Positions 36,429-45,508 are shown, numbered from the stretch's first letter. The stretch: DNA of 64,000 nt from Trinickia fusca (GCF_003628145.1 NZ_RBZV01000007.1:62001-126000); one strand, 5' to 3'. Notes: generated by a model not told the origin, from the letters alone. Made by a program: numbers and translations.

Positions 36429-36658
36429 GAATGTAATGTCAAAATTTCCGGTGGCCGGCAATTTAATTGGTAAAAATTTATCCTAATAATAGGGTGGTTA
36501 CCTCATCCGCTCCCTATTTATGCTTTTAAGGTAAAAATAATCGATCGCATTGCGGCGGCATTTTGATATAGTGCGGCCATTTTCTAGCGCGTAATCATGC
36601 TTACGCGAGTCGCAGCCAGGTTTCGCCGCTGCGACAGCCCGGATACTTCACGGGGTTC

Positions 36659-38809
36659 ATGATGACTTTCGCATCGAATGAGGGCGGCGGAAGCGGTCAT
36701 GCCGGCAGTCCGCTTGGTACCAGTATGCTTTCGTCATTTGGCTCGATCGGCTCGCTGGCCGACGTTTCAAGTCAAGTCGGGGCATTGGCGGGCGTGCCCG
36801 GCGCGGGATTGATCGGCGACGCCGCACGCGCGACCCAACTTGCGCAGACTGGCCTGTCGTTGCTCGGCAAGACGCCCGCATCGATCGCCGATTCAATCAA
36901 CGGCCTGAGCTCAGGTCGTCCTCGCCTCACGCAGAAAAATCGCTTTATTACGTTCGAAACGCCGCTCGGACAGGACGTATTGCTCGTGAGTGCGGCGGTG
37001 ATCGACGAATGCGTCAACGAATTGCCGCAGATGCATCTGGATTTGCTCTCGCATGAGAGCGATATCGACGCGGAGAAGATCGTTGGCCAGCGCGTGAAAT
37101 TGACGCTGAGTCCCGAGAGCGCGAATGCCAGCTTGACCACGATCGTCGCCACGTCGACCGAGAATCGCCGGTATTTCGATGGCTACGTGGCATCGTTCGC
37201 GCGCGTCGGCCATTCCGGCACGGTGACGCGCTACGAAATGACCGTGGTGCCGTGGTTCTGGTTTCTCACGCGCTCGACCGATTGCCGCATCTTCCAGAAC
37301 AAGACGGCCAGGGACATCTTGGCGGAGATCTTCTACGAACTCGGCTTCACCGACTTCGAGTTCGATCTGCGCACGACGCGCCCGCCGCTCGAATACATCG
37401 TGATGTACCAGGAGTCGTACTACAACTTCTGCGCTCGGCTGATGGAGCAGGAGGGGATGCTGTGGACGTTCCGATACGAGAAGGACAAGCACGTGCTCGT
37501 CGTCGGCGACACGAACTTCTCGTTCCGGCCGATTCCGACGCTCGAGACGATCCCGTACTACGCCGATAGCGCCGCGAGCGAGCGCAACGGTATCGACCGA
37601 TGGGATGAAGCGTTCCAGTTCCGGGTGGGCAAGATCAGCTTTCGGGACTTCAACTACAACATGCCGTCGTCGTCGCTGATGTACGTCGAATCGCCGACTA
37701 CGCGGCTCAACCACTCCGGGATCAAAGCGACGGAGCGGTACGAGTACCACTCGCTCTACGATCATCACGACGATGGCCAGCGTTATGCGGGCTATGCGAT
37801 GGAAGCCGAGGAGGCGCAAGCGCGGCGCTTCGACGGCACCGGCTTCGCGTACGGCATGACGGCGAACGGGCGCTTTACGCTCGTCAATCATCCGGTCGAT
37901 GCGTACAACAAAGAGTATGCAATCCTGCGCGTGCGCCATGAAGCCGTGAACGACTACACGCGCCATGCAGCCGAGACGCCTTACCGCAACGCGTTCATGT
38001 GCCTGCCGTTCGACGTTCCTTTCCGCCCGCTGCGGCGCACGCCGAAACCGTATATGCAGGGCACGCATGCGGCGATGGTGGTCGGTCCCAAGGGCGAGGA
38101 GATTTATACGGACGGTAGCCGGGTCAAGCTGCATTTCCTGTGGGACCGGCGTGGCAAGTTCGATGGTGCCGACTCGATGTGGGTGCGCGTATCGCAACCG
38201 TGGGCGGGCGATGGATGGGGCGGTTCGGCGATTCCGCGGATAGGGCAGGAAGTGATCGTCGCGTTCAACCAAGGAGACCCGGACAACCCGATCGTCATCG
38301 GCCGCGTCTTCAACGGCGGTGCGGCCAATCCCTATGACGGCACGAACGGCCAGACGATGGGGATCAAGAGCAAGACCCACAAGGGCAAGGGCTCGAACGA
38401 GCTGCGCTTTTCCGACGTGAACGGTGCCGAAGAGTTCTACATGCATGCGCAGAAGGACATGAACACCGTCGTCGTCAACAACGAGGTGCACACGGTCGAG
38501 CAGGGTAGCCGGACCGTCGCCGTCAACATTGGGGACGAGAAGAAGCAGATCATCAAGGGCAGCCTCGACGAATCGATCGCGCTGGCGCGCAACACGACGG
38601 CGACAACCGTTCAGGTTGCAACGGCCGCGAAGGACGGCGGCGGCGGAACGCAGACCTATCAGGCCGAAAACGGCATCGTGCTGGCGGTCGGTGCGAGCAA
38701 GATTTCGATGGCGCCCGACGGGATTCGCCTCGAGCACAACGGCTCCGTCATCGTGCTGAGCGACGCTGGTATCACGGTCAACGGTACGCGGATCGATTTG
38801 AACAAATAA
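36659..38809 (+). CDS. vgrG: VgrG (TssI) spike protein with N-terminal extension
   Basis: This is a 716-aa protein. The canonical VgrG start (RLTQKNRFITFETPLGQDVL) is at about residue 88; ahead of it is an 87-residue Ser/Gly/Ala-rich extension. The gp27-like domain spans about 90-430, the OB fold follows (MQGTHAAMVVGPKGEEIYTD, VKLHFLWDRRGK, WAGDGWGGSAIPRIGQEVIV), and a short gp5-like needle ends at SDAGITVNGTRIDLNK. There is no C-terminal effector domain, so cargo is probably the PAAR-Rhs protein at the tip. The 230 bases before it (36429-36658) are AT-rich and probably hold its own promoter. The Eag gene follows after 20 bases. Confidence 0.92.
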   Translation: MMTFASNEGGGSGHAGSPLGTSMLSSFGSIGSLADVSSQVGALAGVPGAGLIGDAARATQLAQTGLSLLGKTPASIADSINGLSSGRPRLTQKNRFITFETPLGQDVLLVSAAVIDECVNELPQMHLDLLSHESDIDAEKIVGQRVKLTLSPESANASLTTIVATSTENRRYFDGYVASFARVGHSGTVTRYEMTVVPWFWFLTRSTDCRIFQNKTARDILAEIFYELGFTDFEFDLRTTRPPLEYIVMYQESYYNFCARLMEQEGMLWTFRYEKDKHVLVVGDTNFSFRPIPTLETIPYYADSAASERNGIDRWDEAFQFRVGKISFRDFNYNMPSSSLMYVESPTTRLNHSGIKATERYEYHSLYDHHDDGQRYAGYAMEAEEAQARRFDGTGFAYGMTANGRFTLVNHPVDAYNKEYAILRVRHEAVNDYTRHAAETPYRNAFMCLPFDVPFRPLRRTPKPYMQGTHAAMVVGPKGEEIYTDGSRVKLHFLWDRRGKFDGADSMWVRVSQPWAGDGWGGSAIPRIGQEVIVAFNQGDPDNPIVIGRVFNGGAANPYDGTNGQTMGIKSKTHKGKGSNELRFSDVNGAEEFYMHAQKDMNTVVVNNEVHTVEQGSRTVAVNIGDEKKQIIKGSLDESIALARNTTATTVQVATAAKDGGGGTQTYQAENGIVLAVGASKISMAPDGIRLEHNGSVIVLSDAGITVNGTRIDLNK

Positions 38810-38829
38810 CGTCGCGATACGGAAACGAT

Positions 38830-39264
38830 ATGGATTACGCCATCAACGAGGGGACGTTCACGATCCCGGACAGTGCGATCGATCGCACCGTCAATATGGT
38901 GCTGCTCAACTTCGGGCCGGGGGGGCTGAGCCTGGTCGTCTCGCGCGACACGCTGCTTGATGAGGAATCCGAAGAAGCGTTCATCACGAGGCAAGTGACG
39001 GCCGCTTCGCGGCAGGTGGGTGAATTCACTGAGCACGCACGTCGAGCAGTGAGCGTCGGTGCGGCGCAAAGGCCTGGAACGCAGCTCGAATACACGTTCG
39101 AAAGCAACGGTGCCACGTTTCATCAGTTGCAGACGGTTTTTCGCGTCGACGACGTGCGGATGCTCGTTCTGACGGTGACGTGTGCGTCGCCGCTTGAGGA
39201 TGAGCAGCGCGTGATGGCGCAACAGATGATCGAGAGCTTTGTGCCGCGCTCTAGTGCTGCCTGA
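38830..39264 (+). CDS. Eag-type (DUF1795/DcrB-like) T6SS effector chaperone
   Basis: This 144-aa protein starts MDYAINEGTFTIPDSAIDRT and has the DcrB/DUF1795 beta-sheet pattern (VNMVLLNFGPGGLSLVVSRD). Eag chaperones shield the N-terminal transmembrane segments of prePAAR effectors and deliver them to VgrG. Position between vgrG and a prePAAR-PAAR-Rhs gene is diagnostic. It lies 20 bases after vgrG and 51 before rhs, so the three are one transcription unit. Confidence 0.88.
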   Translation: MDYAINEGTFTIPDSAIDRTVNMVLLNFGPGGLSLVVSRDTLLDEESEEAFITRQVTAASRQVGEFTEHARRAVSVGAAQRPGTQLEYTFESNGATFHQLQTVFRVDDVRMLVLTVTCASPLEDEQRVMAQQMIESFVPRSSAA

Positions 39265-39315
39265 CATAGCGCTTCAGCCACTGCGCCTACTTCCCCCACT
39301 ACTGTTTGCCAGCTC

Positions 39316-42300
39316 ATGAGCTCCGCAGCCGCTCGCAAAGACGATCCGATTCAACATACGTCCCTCGCAGGCGATTTGCTCAAGATGGGCGGGTCGCTGG
39401 TGGTTGGCATGGCGATCGGGGTTGCGTTGACGGCTGTCGCTGCGGCCGGCGTTGCGTTGGCGGTGGGCACCGGTGGGCTGGCGGCGCCTGCCGAGCTTGC
39501 CATCATGGTCGCCGTGTCGGCCGTGATGGAGGGATCGGGGCTCAACGAGCTGATCGATAAGGGCGTATCGAGCGCGGTCGATGCGCTCGTGCCGCCCGTC
39601 ATCAAAGGCACCATCAAGAGCGGATCGTCGGATGTCTACGTCAATGGACGTATGGCGGCTCGTGCTGCGTCGCCCGGCGATTTGGACACGGTCGCATGCA
39701 GTGATCACTCGGGACCCCAGATGATCGCGCAGGGGTCCGACAGCGTGTACATCAATGGTCAACCGGCCGCGCGTGTGAAAGACAAAACGACGTGCGGCGG
39801 CGCGATTGCGGAAGGCTCCGCGAACGTCTTCACGGGCGGCGGGACGAAGACGGTGCGGGACATCAAGGACGAGCGGCCATGGTGGGTCAACGCGCTCGGG
39901 TTTGCCATCGGAGTCGGGCTGATGTTGTGCGGGCGTGGGAAGCCGAACTTATCAGCGCTGAAGGGCGCGTTGCCGTGTCTGATGGTGAACATCGGTGCGA
40001 GCTTCCTTGGCGGCATGATCGGCCACGAGATCCGCACGCTGCTCGGGCATCCGGTGAACGTGATCACGGGCGGCAAGATTCTCGATGGCGAAGTCGATAC
40101 GGATTTCGAACTGCCTGGGCCGTTGCCGATCGTCTGGCGGCGTTTTTACAGCAGCCACGATGGGCGGACCGACGGCTTGTTTGGGCAAGGCTGGAGCGTA
40201 CCGTATAGCGTCGAGCTAAGGATCGCGCGTAACGCGGCTGGCGTGATCGAAAGCTTGACGTACACCGACGAGCAGGGGCGCGAGATCGTTTTTCCCCCTG
40301 TGGCCGCAGGGCACAGTCATTACAGCGTGCCGGAGGGCATGTACCTGATTTGTACGGATGGTGGGCACTATATCGTCGAGACGGTTGATGGTTTGTACCG
40401 TGACTTTGGCACTGCCCGCGCTGGTGCTGGTGAGCCGCACGATGGCGAGCTGCACGACGGTGAGTCGCGTGAGACGCTGAAGCTGTTGCGCTTGGAAGAT
40501 CGCAACAGCAATTGGCTCGCGCTGCACTACGAAGCGATTGAGGGGGCTCAGCGTCTGGCGAGGCTGACCGACAGCTGCGGACGCGTGCTGCGCCTGGACT
40601 ACGCCGACGGCTTGGCGCAGCGTGTTGCCGCGGTACGCCTGGCGCGCGGCGTGGAGGGCGAGCCGGAGGAGGTACTGATCCGGTACGACTATACGGAGCA
40701 AGGGCAACTGGCGAACGTGACGGATCGCACCGGCCATCTCGTCAGGCACTTCACGTACGAGAACGGCTTGATGACCGGTCAGACATTGCCGGGCGGCCTG
40801 AAGTGCTTCTATGCCTGGCAAGGTGAAGGTGCAACGGCGCGCGTCGTGCGCCACTGGACCGACGATGGCGAGTCGTACGTGTTCGAGGCGAATGTCGAGG
40901 AGCGATCGACGGTGGTGACCGATCAGCTCGGCCGCATGACACGCTGGGAATGGAATGCCGACCGCCAGCCGACGGCGTACACGGATGCAGAGGGACACGT
41001 CTGGCGGCTCGAATGGAACGAACTGCGCCAACTGGTTCGCGCGATCGATCCGACGGGTGCGCAAACGCAGTTCGAATACGACGAGCTGGGGCGTCAGATC
41101 GCGAGAACGAATGCGCTGGGCCAGACGGAAAGAACGGACTGGAATGCGTTCTTCGACGTGCCGGTGGCGGAGATCGACGCGGCCAATCATCGGCGCGTGT
41201 ATCGGTATGACGAGCGCGGCAATGTGACGGTCGCCATCGATCCGGGCGGATTCAGGACGCAGTACTACTACGATGAGCCGGGCCTCGTGCACACGATTTG
41301 CGATGCACGAGGCGGCTATAAGCGGCTCGAGTGGAATCGGCGTGCACAGTTGAGCGCCTACACCGACTGCTCGGGCAAGACGACGCGTTTCGCGTACGAC
41401 GGCAGAGGGGTGCTCACGCGAGTCACGGATGCGCTGGGGCAAGAGACCGTCTACACGTCGGATGCGTTGGGACGGATTATGGAGATCATCGCGGCGGACG
41501 GCAGCCGGCAGGGGTTTCGCTACGATGTGGCGGGCCGGCTGATCGAGATCGTTGACGCCAATGCGCGCAGCACGCGCTACGAGCGCAATGCGCGCGGACT
41601 GCTCGTGAGTCGAGCCGACGCCGCGGGGCGTGTAGTGCGATTCGGCTATGACGCGGCGCACCGGCTCGCCACGTTGACGAATGAAAACCGCGAAACGTAC
41701 CGGTTCAAGTACAACGGTATTGACCGGCTGATCGAGGAGATCGGTCTCGATTGTGTGAGCAAGGCGTATGAATACGACGCGCGAGGGCTGGGCATTCGCA
41801 CCACGGATGCGGCGAGCACGCGCGCAGCGCTGACTACAGCCTATACGCGGGATGCAGTGGGGCGGGTCACGGCCAAAGAGGCGGGCGATCTGCTGTGTGC
41901 CTACACGTACGGCAAGACTGGACTGCTGGCAAAGGCTGAGCAATTTACCCGCTATGGCGCACAGCCTGCGCTGCAAAATCGCGTGGTGTTCACGTATGGG
42001 CCGCGCGGTGAAGTGCTGACCGAAAGCAGCGCGACCGGACACCTCGAACATCGCTACGATGAGTTGAGCAACCGCATCGCGACGGAGTTGCCCGACGGGC
42101 GCACGATCAACTGGCTCTACTACGGCTCGGGTCATCTGCATCAAATCAATCTCGATGGGATGGTGGTGACCGACATCGAGCGTGATGACTTGCATCGCGA
42201 AGTGCTGCGCACGCAGGGCCGGCTGAGCAGTCGGTTCGGCTATGACGTGCTGGGGCGGCGTACGCGTCATGAAGCGTTGGGCGGCATGCAGGCGGCGGGG

Positions 42301-43647
42301 GAACCGGAGGCGTTCACGCTGGCCAAGGCGTGGCAGTACGACCCGAGCGGCGAGTTGATCGGCAAGCGCCACTCGCTACATGGGCGCACCGATTACCGCT
42401 ATGACACGACGGGCCGCATCGAGAGCATGAGCGGTACGGGGATGACGTCGGAAGTGTTTCGCTGGGATGCGGCAGCGAACCTGGTGTCGGGCGAGCATCG
42501 AGGCGGCTATGTGGAGTACAACCGCTTGCGGATGTATGAGGACAAGCGCTTCGAGTATGACGTCTACGGCCGGTTGTCGAAGAAGCTGAGCGGGCCGTTC
42601 AAGCAGCAGGCGTTCGAATACGACACGGCGCATCGGTTGACGCGGGTCACGACGCTGCAAGGGAATGGACAGGGGACGATCGCGTTCGAGTACGACGCGC
42701 TGGGGCGGCGGATTCGGAAGTCCAATGGCTACCAGAGCACGGAGTTTCTGTGGGACGGCATGCGATTACTGCAGGAGCGTTACGGCGCCGATGAGGTGAC
42801 GTATCTATACGAGCCGGACAGCTACGTGCCACTGGCACGGATCGACACGCGGCCGGCCGAAGCAGCGAACGATGCGCGGCGAGAGGCAACCGAAGAGGCG
42901 CAGCAAGGCAACGTCTACTATTTCCAGAACGACGTGTCGGGGCTGCCGGAGGAACTGACGGATACGCAAGGGCGAATCGTGTGGCAGGCACGCTATCGGG
43001 TGTGGGGCAATGCGCTGCAGGAGGAATGGACGCTGCCCAAGCCTGAGGAACCGGTGGCTGAGTGGGGCAAGCTCCTGCCGGCGCCCAAGCCAATGGGGCC
43101 GATGCCGCCGCCGCAGAACCTGCGGTTTCAGGGGCAGTATCTGGATCGCGAGACGGGGCTGCATTACAACACGTTTCGGTTTTATGATCCGGACATCGGA
43201 AGGTTCATCACGCATGATCCGATTGGGCTTTGGGGTGGGGAGAACCTCTATCAGTACTCGCCCAATCCCCTTACGTGGATAGATCCGTGGGGATGGGCGT
43301 GCATCAAGAATAAAGAAGATGGCATGGCCCGCGAGGCCAGAGCCAAGGATGTTCTTGAACGGAGATACGGAAAGGAAAACGTTATTAGTGAGAGGTATCT
43401 TAGAGACGCAAGCGGGAAGTCTGTTAAGGATCCGTTGACAGGAGAGAGGCGTCGCATTGACTTCGTGGTTAAAGGTCAAGATGGAGTTTGGCGTCCGGTG
43501 GAGATAACTAGTCAGACGGCTCCTAAATTTGATCAATTGTCCAAGGAGCTTAGGATTCGCGAAATGGGTGGGACGTTTGCGAGAGACCCCAATACTGGAA
43601 ATTTGGTTCCGGTTGACGGTATTTCAAGACTTATAAGGGTTAGATGA
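39316..43647 (+). CDS. rhs: prePAAR-PAAR-Rhs polymorphic toxin (T6SS effector)
   Basis: This is a 1443-aa effector. Residues 5-15 are the prePAAR motif (AARKDDPIQHT). Hydrophobic segments at about 25-70, 190-207 and 220-237 flank the PAAR domain (about 95-180, with SSDVYVNGRMAARA). The Rhs shell runs from about 245 (HPVNVITGGKILDG) through many YD repeats to the core end DPIGLWGGENLYQYSPNP (from 1301). The last 115 residues (1329-1443) are the toxin, encoded in visibly lower-GC DNA than the core. It contains RRIDFVV...PVEITSQT, which resembles the D-x(n)-E-x-x core of PD-(D/E)xK nucleases, with Thr where Lys is usual. The nuclease reading is a hypothesis. Confidence 0.93.
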   Translation: MSSAAARKDDPIQHTSLAGDLLKMGGSLVVGMAIGVALTAVAAAGVALAVGTGGLAAPAELAIMVAVSAVMEGSGLNELIDKGVSSAVDALVPPVIKGTIKSGSSDVYVNGRMAARAASPGDLDTVACSDHSGPQMIAQGSDSVYINGQPAARVKDKTTCGGAIAEGSANVFTGGGTKTVRDIKDERPWWVNALGFAIGVGLMLCGRGKPNLSALKGALPCLMVNIGASFLGGMIGHEIRTLLGHPVNVITGGKILDGEVDTDFELPGPLPIVWRRFYSSHDGRTDGLFGQGWSVPYSVELRIARNAAGVIESLTYTDEQGREIVFPPVAAGHSHYSVPEGMYLICTDGGHYIVETVDGLYRDFGTARAGAGEPHDGELHDGESRETLKLLRLEDRNSNWLALHYEAIEGAQRLARLTDSCGRVLRLDYADGLAQRVAAVRLARGVEGEPEEVLIRYDYTEQGQLANVTDRTGHLVRHFTYENGLMTGQTLPGGLKCFYAWQGEGATARVVRHWTDDGESYVFEANVEERSTVVTDQLGRMTRWEWNADRQPTAYTDAEGHVWRLEWNELRQLVRAIDPTGAQTQFEYDELGRQIARTNALGQTERTDWNAFFDVPVAEIDAANHRRVYRYDERGNVTVAIDPGGFRTQYYYDEPGLVHTICDARGGYKRLEWNRRAQLSAYTDCSGKTTRFAYDGRGVLTRVTDALGQETVYTSDALGRIMEIIAADGSRQGFRYDVAGRLIEIVDANARSTRYERNARGLLVSRADAAGRVVRFGYDAAHRLATLTNENRETYRFKYNGIDRLIEEIGLDCVSKAYEYDARGLGIRTTDAASTRAALTTAYTRDAVGRVTAKEAGDLLCAYTYGKTGLLAKAEQFTRYGAQPALQNRVVFTYGPRGEVLTESSATGHLEHRYDELSNRIATELPDGRTINWLYYGSGHLHQINLDGMVVTDIERDDLHREVLRTQGRLSSRFGYDVLGRRTRHEALGGMQAAGEPEAFTLAKAWQYDPSGELIGKRHSLHGRTDYRYDTTGRIESMSGTGMTSEVFRWDAAANLVSGEHRGGYVEYNRLRMYEDKRFEYDVYGRLSKKLSGPFKQQAFEYDTAHRLTRVTTLQGNGQGTIAFEYDALGRRIRKSNGYQSTEFLWDGMRLLQERYGADEVTYLYEPDSYVPLARIDTRPAEAANDARREATEEAQQGNVYYFQNDVSGLPEELTDTQGRIVWQARYRVWGNALQEEWTLPKPEEPVAEWGKLLPAPKPMGPMPPPQNLRFQGQYLDRETGLHYNTFRFYDPDIGRFITHDPIGLWGGENLYQYSPNPLTWIDPWGWACIKNKEDGMAREARAKDVLERRYGKENVISERYLRDASGKSVKDPLTGERRRIDFVVKGQDGVWRPVEITSQTAPKFDQLSKELRIREMGGTFARDPNTGNLVPVDGISRLIRVR

Positions 43648-43979
43648 TGGGTAAGGTGGATCTCAGTTTGCATAATATCCCCGTGCTCTTGTCGGCGAAC
43701 AAGAGTGACGTATACCGTGATCAGATCATTCGAGTCTCAACTGTTCTTTTAAAATTTTTTAAAGAGCATGATTTGTTGATTGATGCTGAGCCGTTCGACT
43801 CTGATGGTAATGTGAAAGAGGATTTTGTTCTAAGGATGTCTAATGTCACTGGAGATGGGTTGGAGTTATTTAGGAAGGTTGTTCCAGGGTGGTCGGCATA
43901 TATCGATAAGGGTGGTGAAATAGAAAATATTTCTCGCCTTGAGAAAGGGTTGCAAAAAATTAGAGAAGGAGGAAAGTGA
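43644..43979 (+). CDS. Candidate immunity protein of the Rhs toxin
   Basis: This is a 111-aa soluble acidic-to-neutral protein (MMGKVDLSLHNIPVLLSANK...) of no recognised family. Its start overlaps the rhs stop by four bases (ATGA), the usual arrangement of an immunity gene right behind its toxin. The DNA is AT-rich like the toxin segment and unlike the rhs core, so toxin and immunity probably moved together. Function is inferred only from position. Confidence 0.7.
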   Translation: MMGKVDLSLHNIPVLLSANKSDVYRDQIIRVSTVLLKFFKEHDLLIDAEPFDSDGNVKEDFVLRMSNVTGDGLELFRKVVPGWSAYIDKGGEIENISRLEKGLQKIREGGK

Positions 43980-44040
43980 GGATTCGCACCTTTGAGTGTT
44001 CTGGTCTGGCCGACCAATGGGTTTCTCTGATTCCAAAGCG

Positions 44041-44627
44041 ATGAGATATTTCCTGCTTCGCCACGAATACCCGGACAGCGGTTATGTTGATGGTGATGTG
44101 GCGTTTACTCCGCCGCTGGCCGGCTACTACCAGGTAGGGGCGCCGCTCGACGTCGCTGGACGAATCATTTCAGTGACGATGGATAAGGCCGTCCGGAAGC
44201 TGAAGGCGGATTTTTTCTCACTACCTCAGGAGCTTTTTTTGCGTCGGAGGCATTGGGGACGCTACTAAAGTACTATCAGAGCGATCTGCAGACAACTCCG
44301 GCAGAGACACGCTACTTAAGTGGCAAGAGCACCGAGAAACGGTACGTTCTAGTGCATATGGATCGGCGCCTCCCGTGCTTTGACTATCGGCGATCGGAAT
44401 ATGCCGGCAAACTGCTCGCTCTGCAGCGACTAGAGCGTGGTGAGAGTCCAGACAACTTCTTGGTCAAAGGCGTTCAATCTATAGCTATTGATGAGGAATG
44501 CGCGGAGAAGGCCAACCTCTTTTTTCTTCGGAACGTTGTGCTCATTGATCCAATAGTTTCGGAGACGCTTGAAAGCGCTATGCGAGATAAAAAATTGAAC
44601 GTGCAGCTAGAAGCCATAGCAGCATAA
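44041..44627 (+). pseudogene. Frameshifted Imm11/DUF1629-like immunity gene
   Basis: Two frames are needed to read one protein. Frame one from the ATG at 44041 (MRYFLLRHEYPDSGYVDGDV) runs to about 44240, and the next frame continues (TLLKYYQSDLQTTPAETRYL...) to 44627. The join is a run of seven T at 44234-44240: an eighth T would give PQELFFASEALGTLLKYY and a single frame of about 195 aa. The combined protein resembles the Imm11 immunity family. It may be decayed, phase-variable at the T run, rescued by slippage, or a sequencing error. It would be an orphan immunity gene left by a former toxin module. Confidence 0.65.
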
Positions 44628-44754
44628 ATTCATGGTGAAGGGAGTTCGACTGCGTTTCATGCAAGACCGCTCGCGAATCATATATGAGGCCTGTATTGCA
44701 ACACCTTTCGATATTGAAATTCGAATATCAATTGCAGGGGGCAAGATACAGTCA

Positions 44755-44832
44755 GCGCCCAAGCGGTTGGGGGCATGCCGTTGCCGCAGACCCTGCGGTT
44801 TCAGGGGTAGTATCTGGATCGAGAGACGGGCC
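44755..44832 (+). repeat. Decayed rhs core 3' end, remnant 1
   Basis: About 78 bases match the rhs core at 43081-43160 with roughly 80 percent identity, including tgcggtttcaggggtagta against tgcggtttcaggggcagta. The CAG of the QGQY codon block has become TAG. The match ends near the position of the ETGLHYN codons. It is the trace of an older rhs 3' end displaced when the present toxin module was inserted. Confidence 0.8.
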
Positions 44833-44904
44833 ATGCCTACTGCTCAGAATCGGCGTCCCTCAAAGACCGTATATGGACGCACCGGAATTTGACTTAGCAA
44901 GATC

Positions 44905-45354
44905 ATGGACAACAAAAACTACATCAAATGGCTACGTAGCCGAGTCGGAAATGAACTGATTCTTAGTCCCTCAGTGGCCGCAGTGATTCATGACGGAAAC
45001 GGACGACTCCTCCTGCAAGAGAAGGCATCCGGTGAGCCTTGGAGCCTCCCCGCTGGCGGGATTGAGCTTGGTGAGACACCAGAAGAAGCGGTCGCTCGGG
45101 AGGTGATGGAGGAAACCGGCTACCAGGTTAGCGCGAGCAGCGTGCTTGGCGTGTTTGGCGGCAGTTCCTTTCGCTACAGGTACCCCAACGGAGATCAGGT
45201 CGAATACGTGGTGACATTGTTCGCCTGCAAGATCGAGGGCGGAACGGGGGTGCCTACTGATGCGGAGACGAAATCGCTCAGGTATTTCTACCGGCACGAG
45301 ATGCCAGCGCTCGCGCTGCCGTATCCGCTCGACATCCTCTTCGGGAAGTATTGA
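44905..45354 (+). CDS. Nudix hydrolase
   Basis: This is a 149-aa protein with an intact Nudix box: from Gly near residue 51, GGIELGETPEEAVA then REVMEETGY, fitting Gx5Ex7REUxEExGU. The N-terminal MDNKNYIKWLRSRVGNELIL is typical of the small Nudix group encoded near polymorphic toxins and mobile DNA. Such enzymes hydrolyse nucleoside diphosphates linked to another group; the substrate here is unknown. The gene lies between two decayed rhs core pieces, so it may have arrived as cargo with an Rhs module. The SD is weak. Confidence 0.85.
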   Translation: MDNKNYIKWLRSRVGNELILSPSVAAVIHDGNGRLLLQEKASGEPWSLPAGGIELGETPEEAVAREVMEETGYQVSASSVLGVFGGSSFRYRYPNGDQVEYVVTLFACKIEGGTGVPTDAETKSLRYFYRHEMPALALPYPLDILFGKY

Positions 45355-45409
45355 TGCCTCGGTGCGATGCATCACAAGGTGGCATTGTTGATTGATCGCT
45401 TACCGAGGG

Positions 45410-45487
45410 GGCTGGGGCGGAGTGGGGCGAGTTATCGCCGGCGCTGAAGCCGACGGGTTCTATGCCGCTGCTACCGTAGAACCTAAG
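45410..45487 (+). repeat. Decayed rhs core 3' end, remnant 2
   Basis: About 78 bases match the rhs core at 43049-43122 at about 70 percent identity: ggagtggggcgagtt...gccggcgctgaagcc against tgagtggggcaagct...gccggcgcccaagcc, and ctaccgtagaacct against cgccgcagaacct. The PQNL codon block now holds TAG. It covers sequence slightly 5' of remnant 1, so it is a separate displacement scar. Confidence 0.7.
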
Positions 45488-45508
45488 CAATCGTGGCGCC
45501 ACCACCCT

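Noticed and set aside
36911-38737. 608-codon minus-strand frame opposite vgrG
   Set aside because: Shadow; VgrG motifs on the plus strand are complete.
40216-42372. 718-codon minus-strand frame opposite the rhs gene
   Set aside because: Antisense shadow of a repetitive high-GC gene; the plus strand has clear YD repeats.
44234-44240. Programmed frameshift at the T tract as the normal mode of expression
   Set aside because: A seven-T run can slip, but no SD-like stimulator or pseudoknot is visible, so decay, phase variation or a read error is at least as likely.
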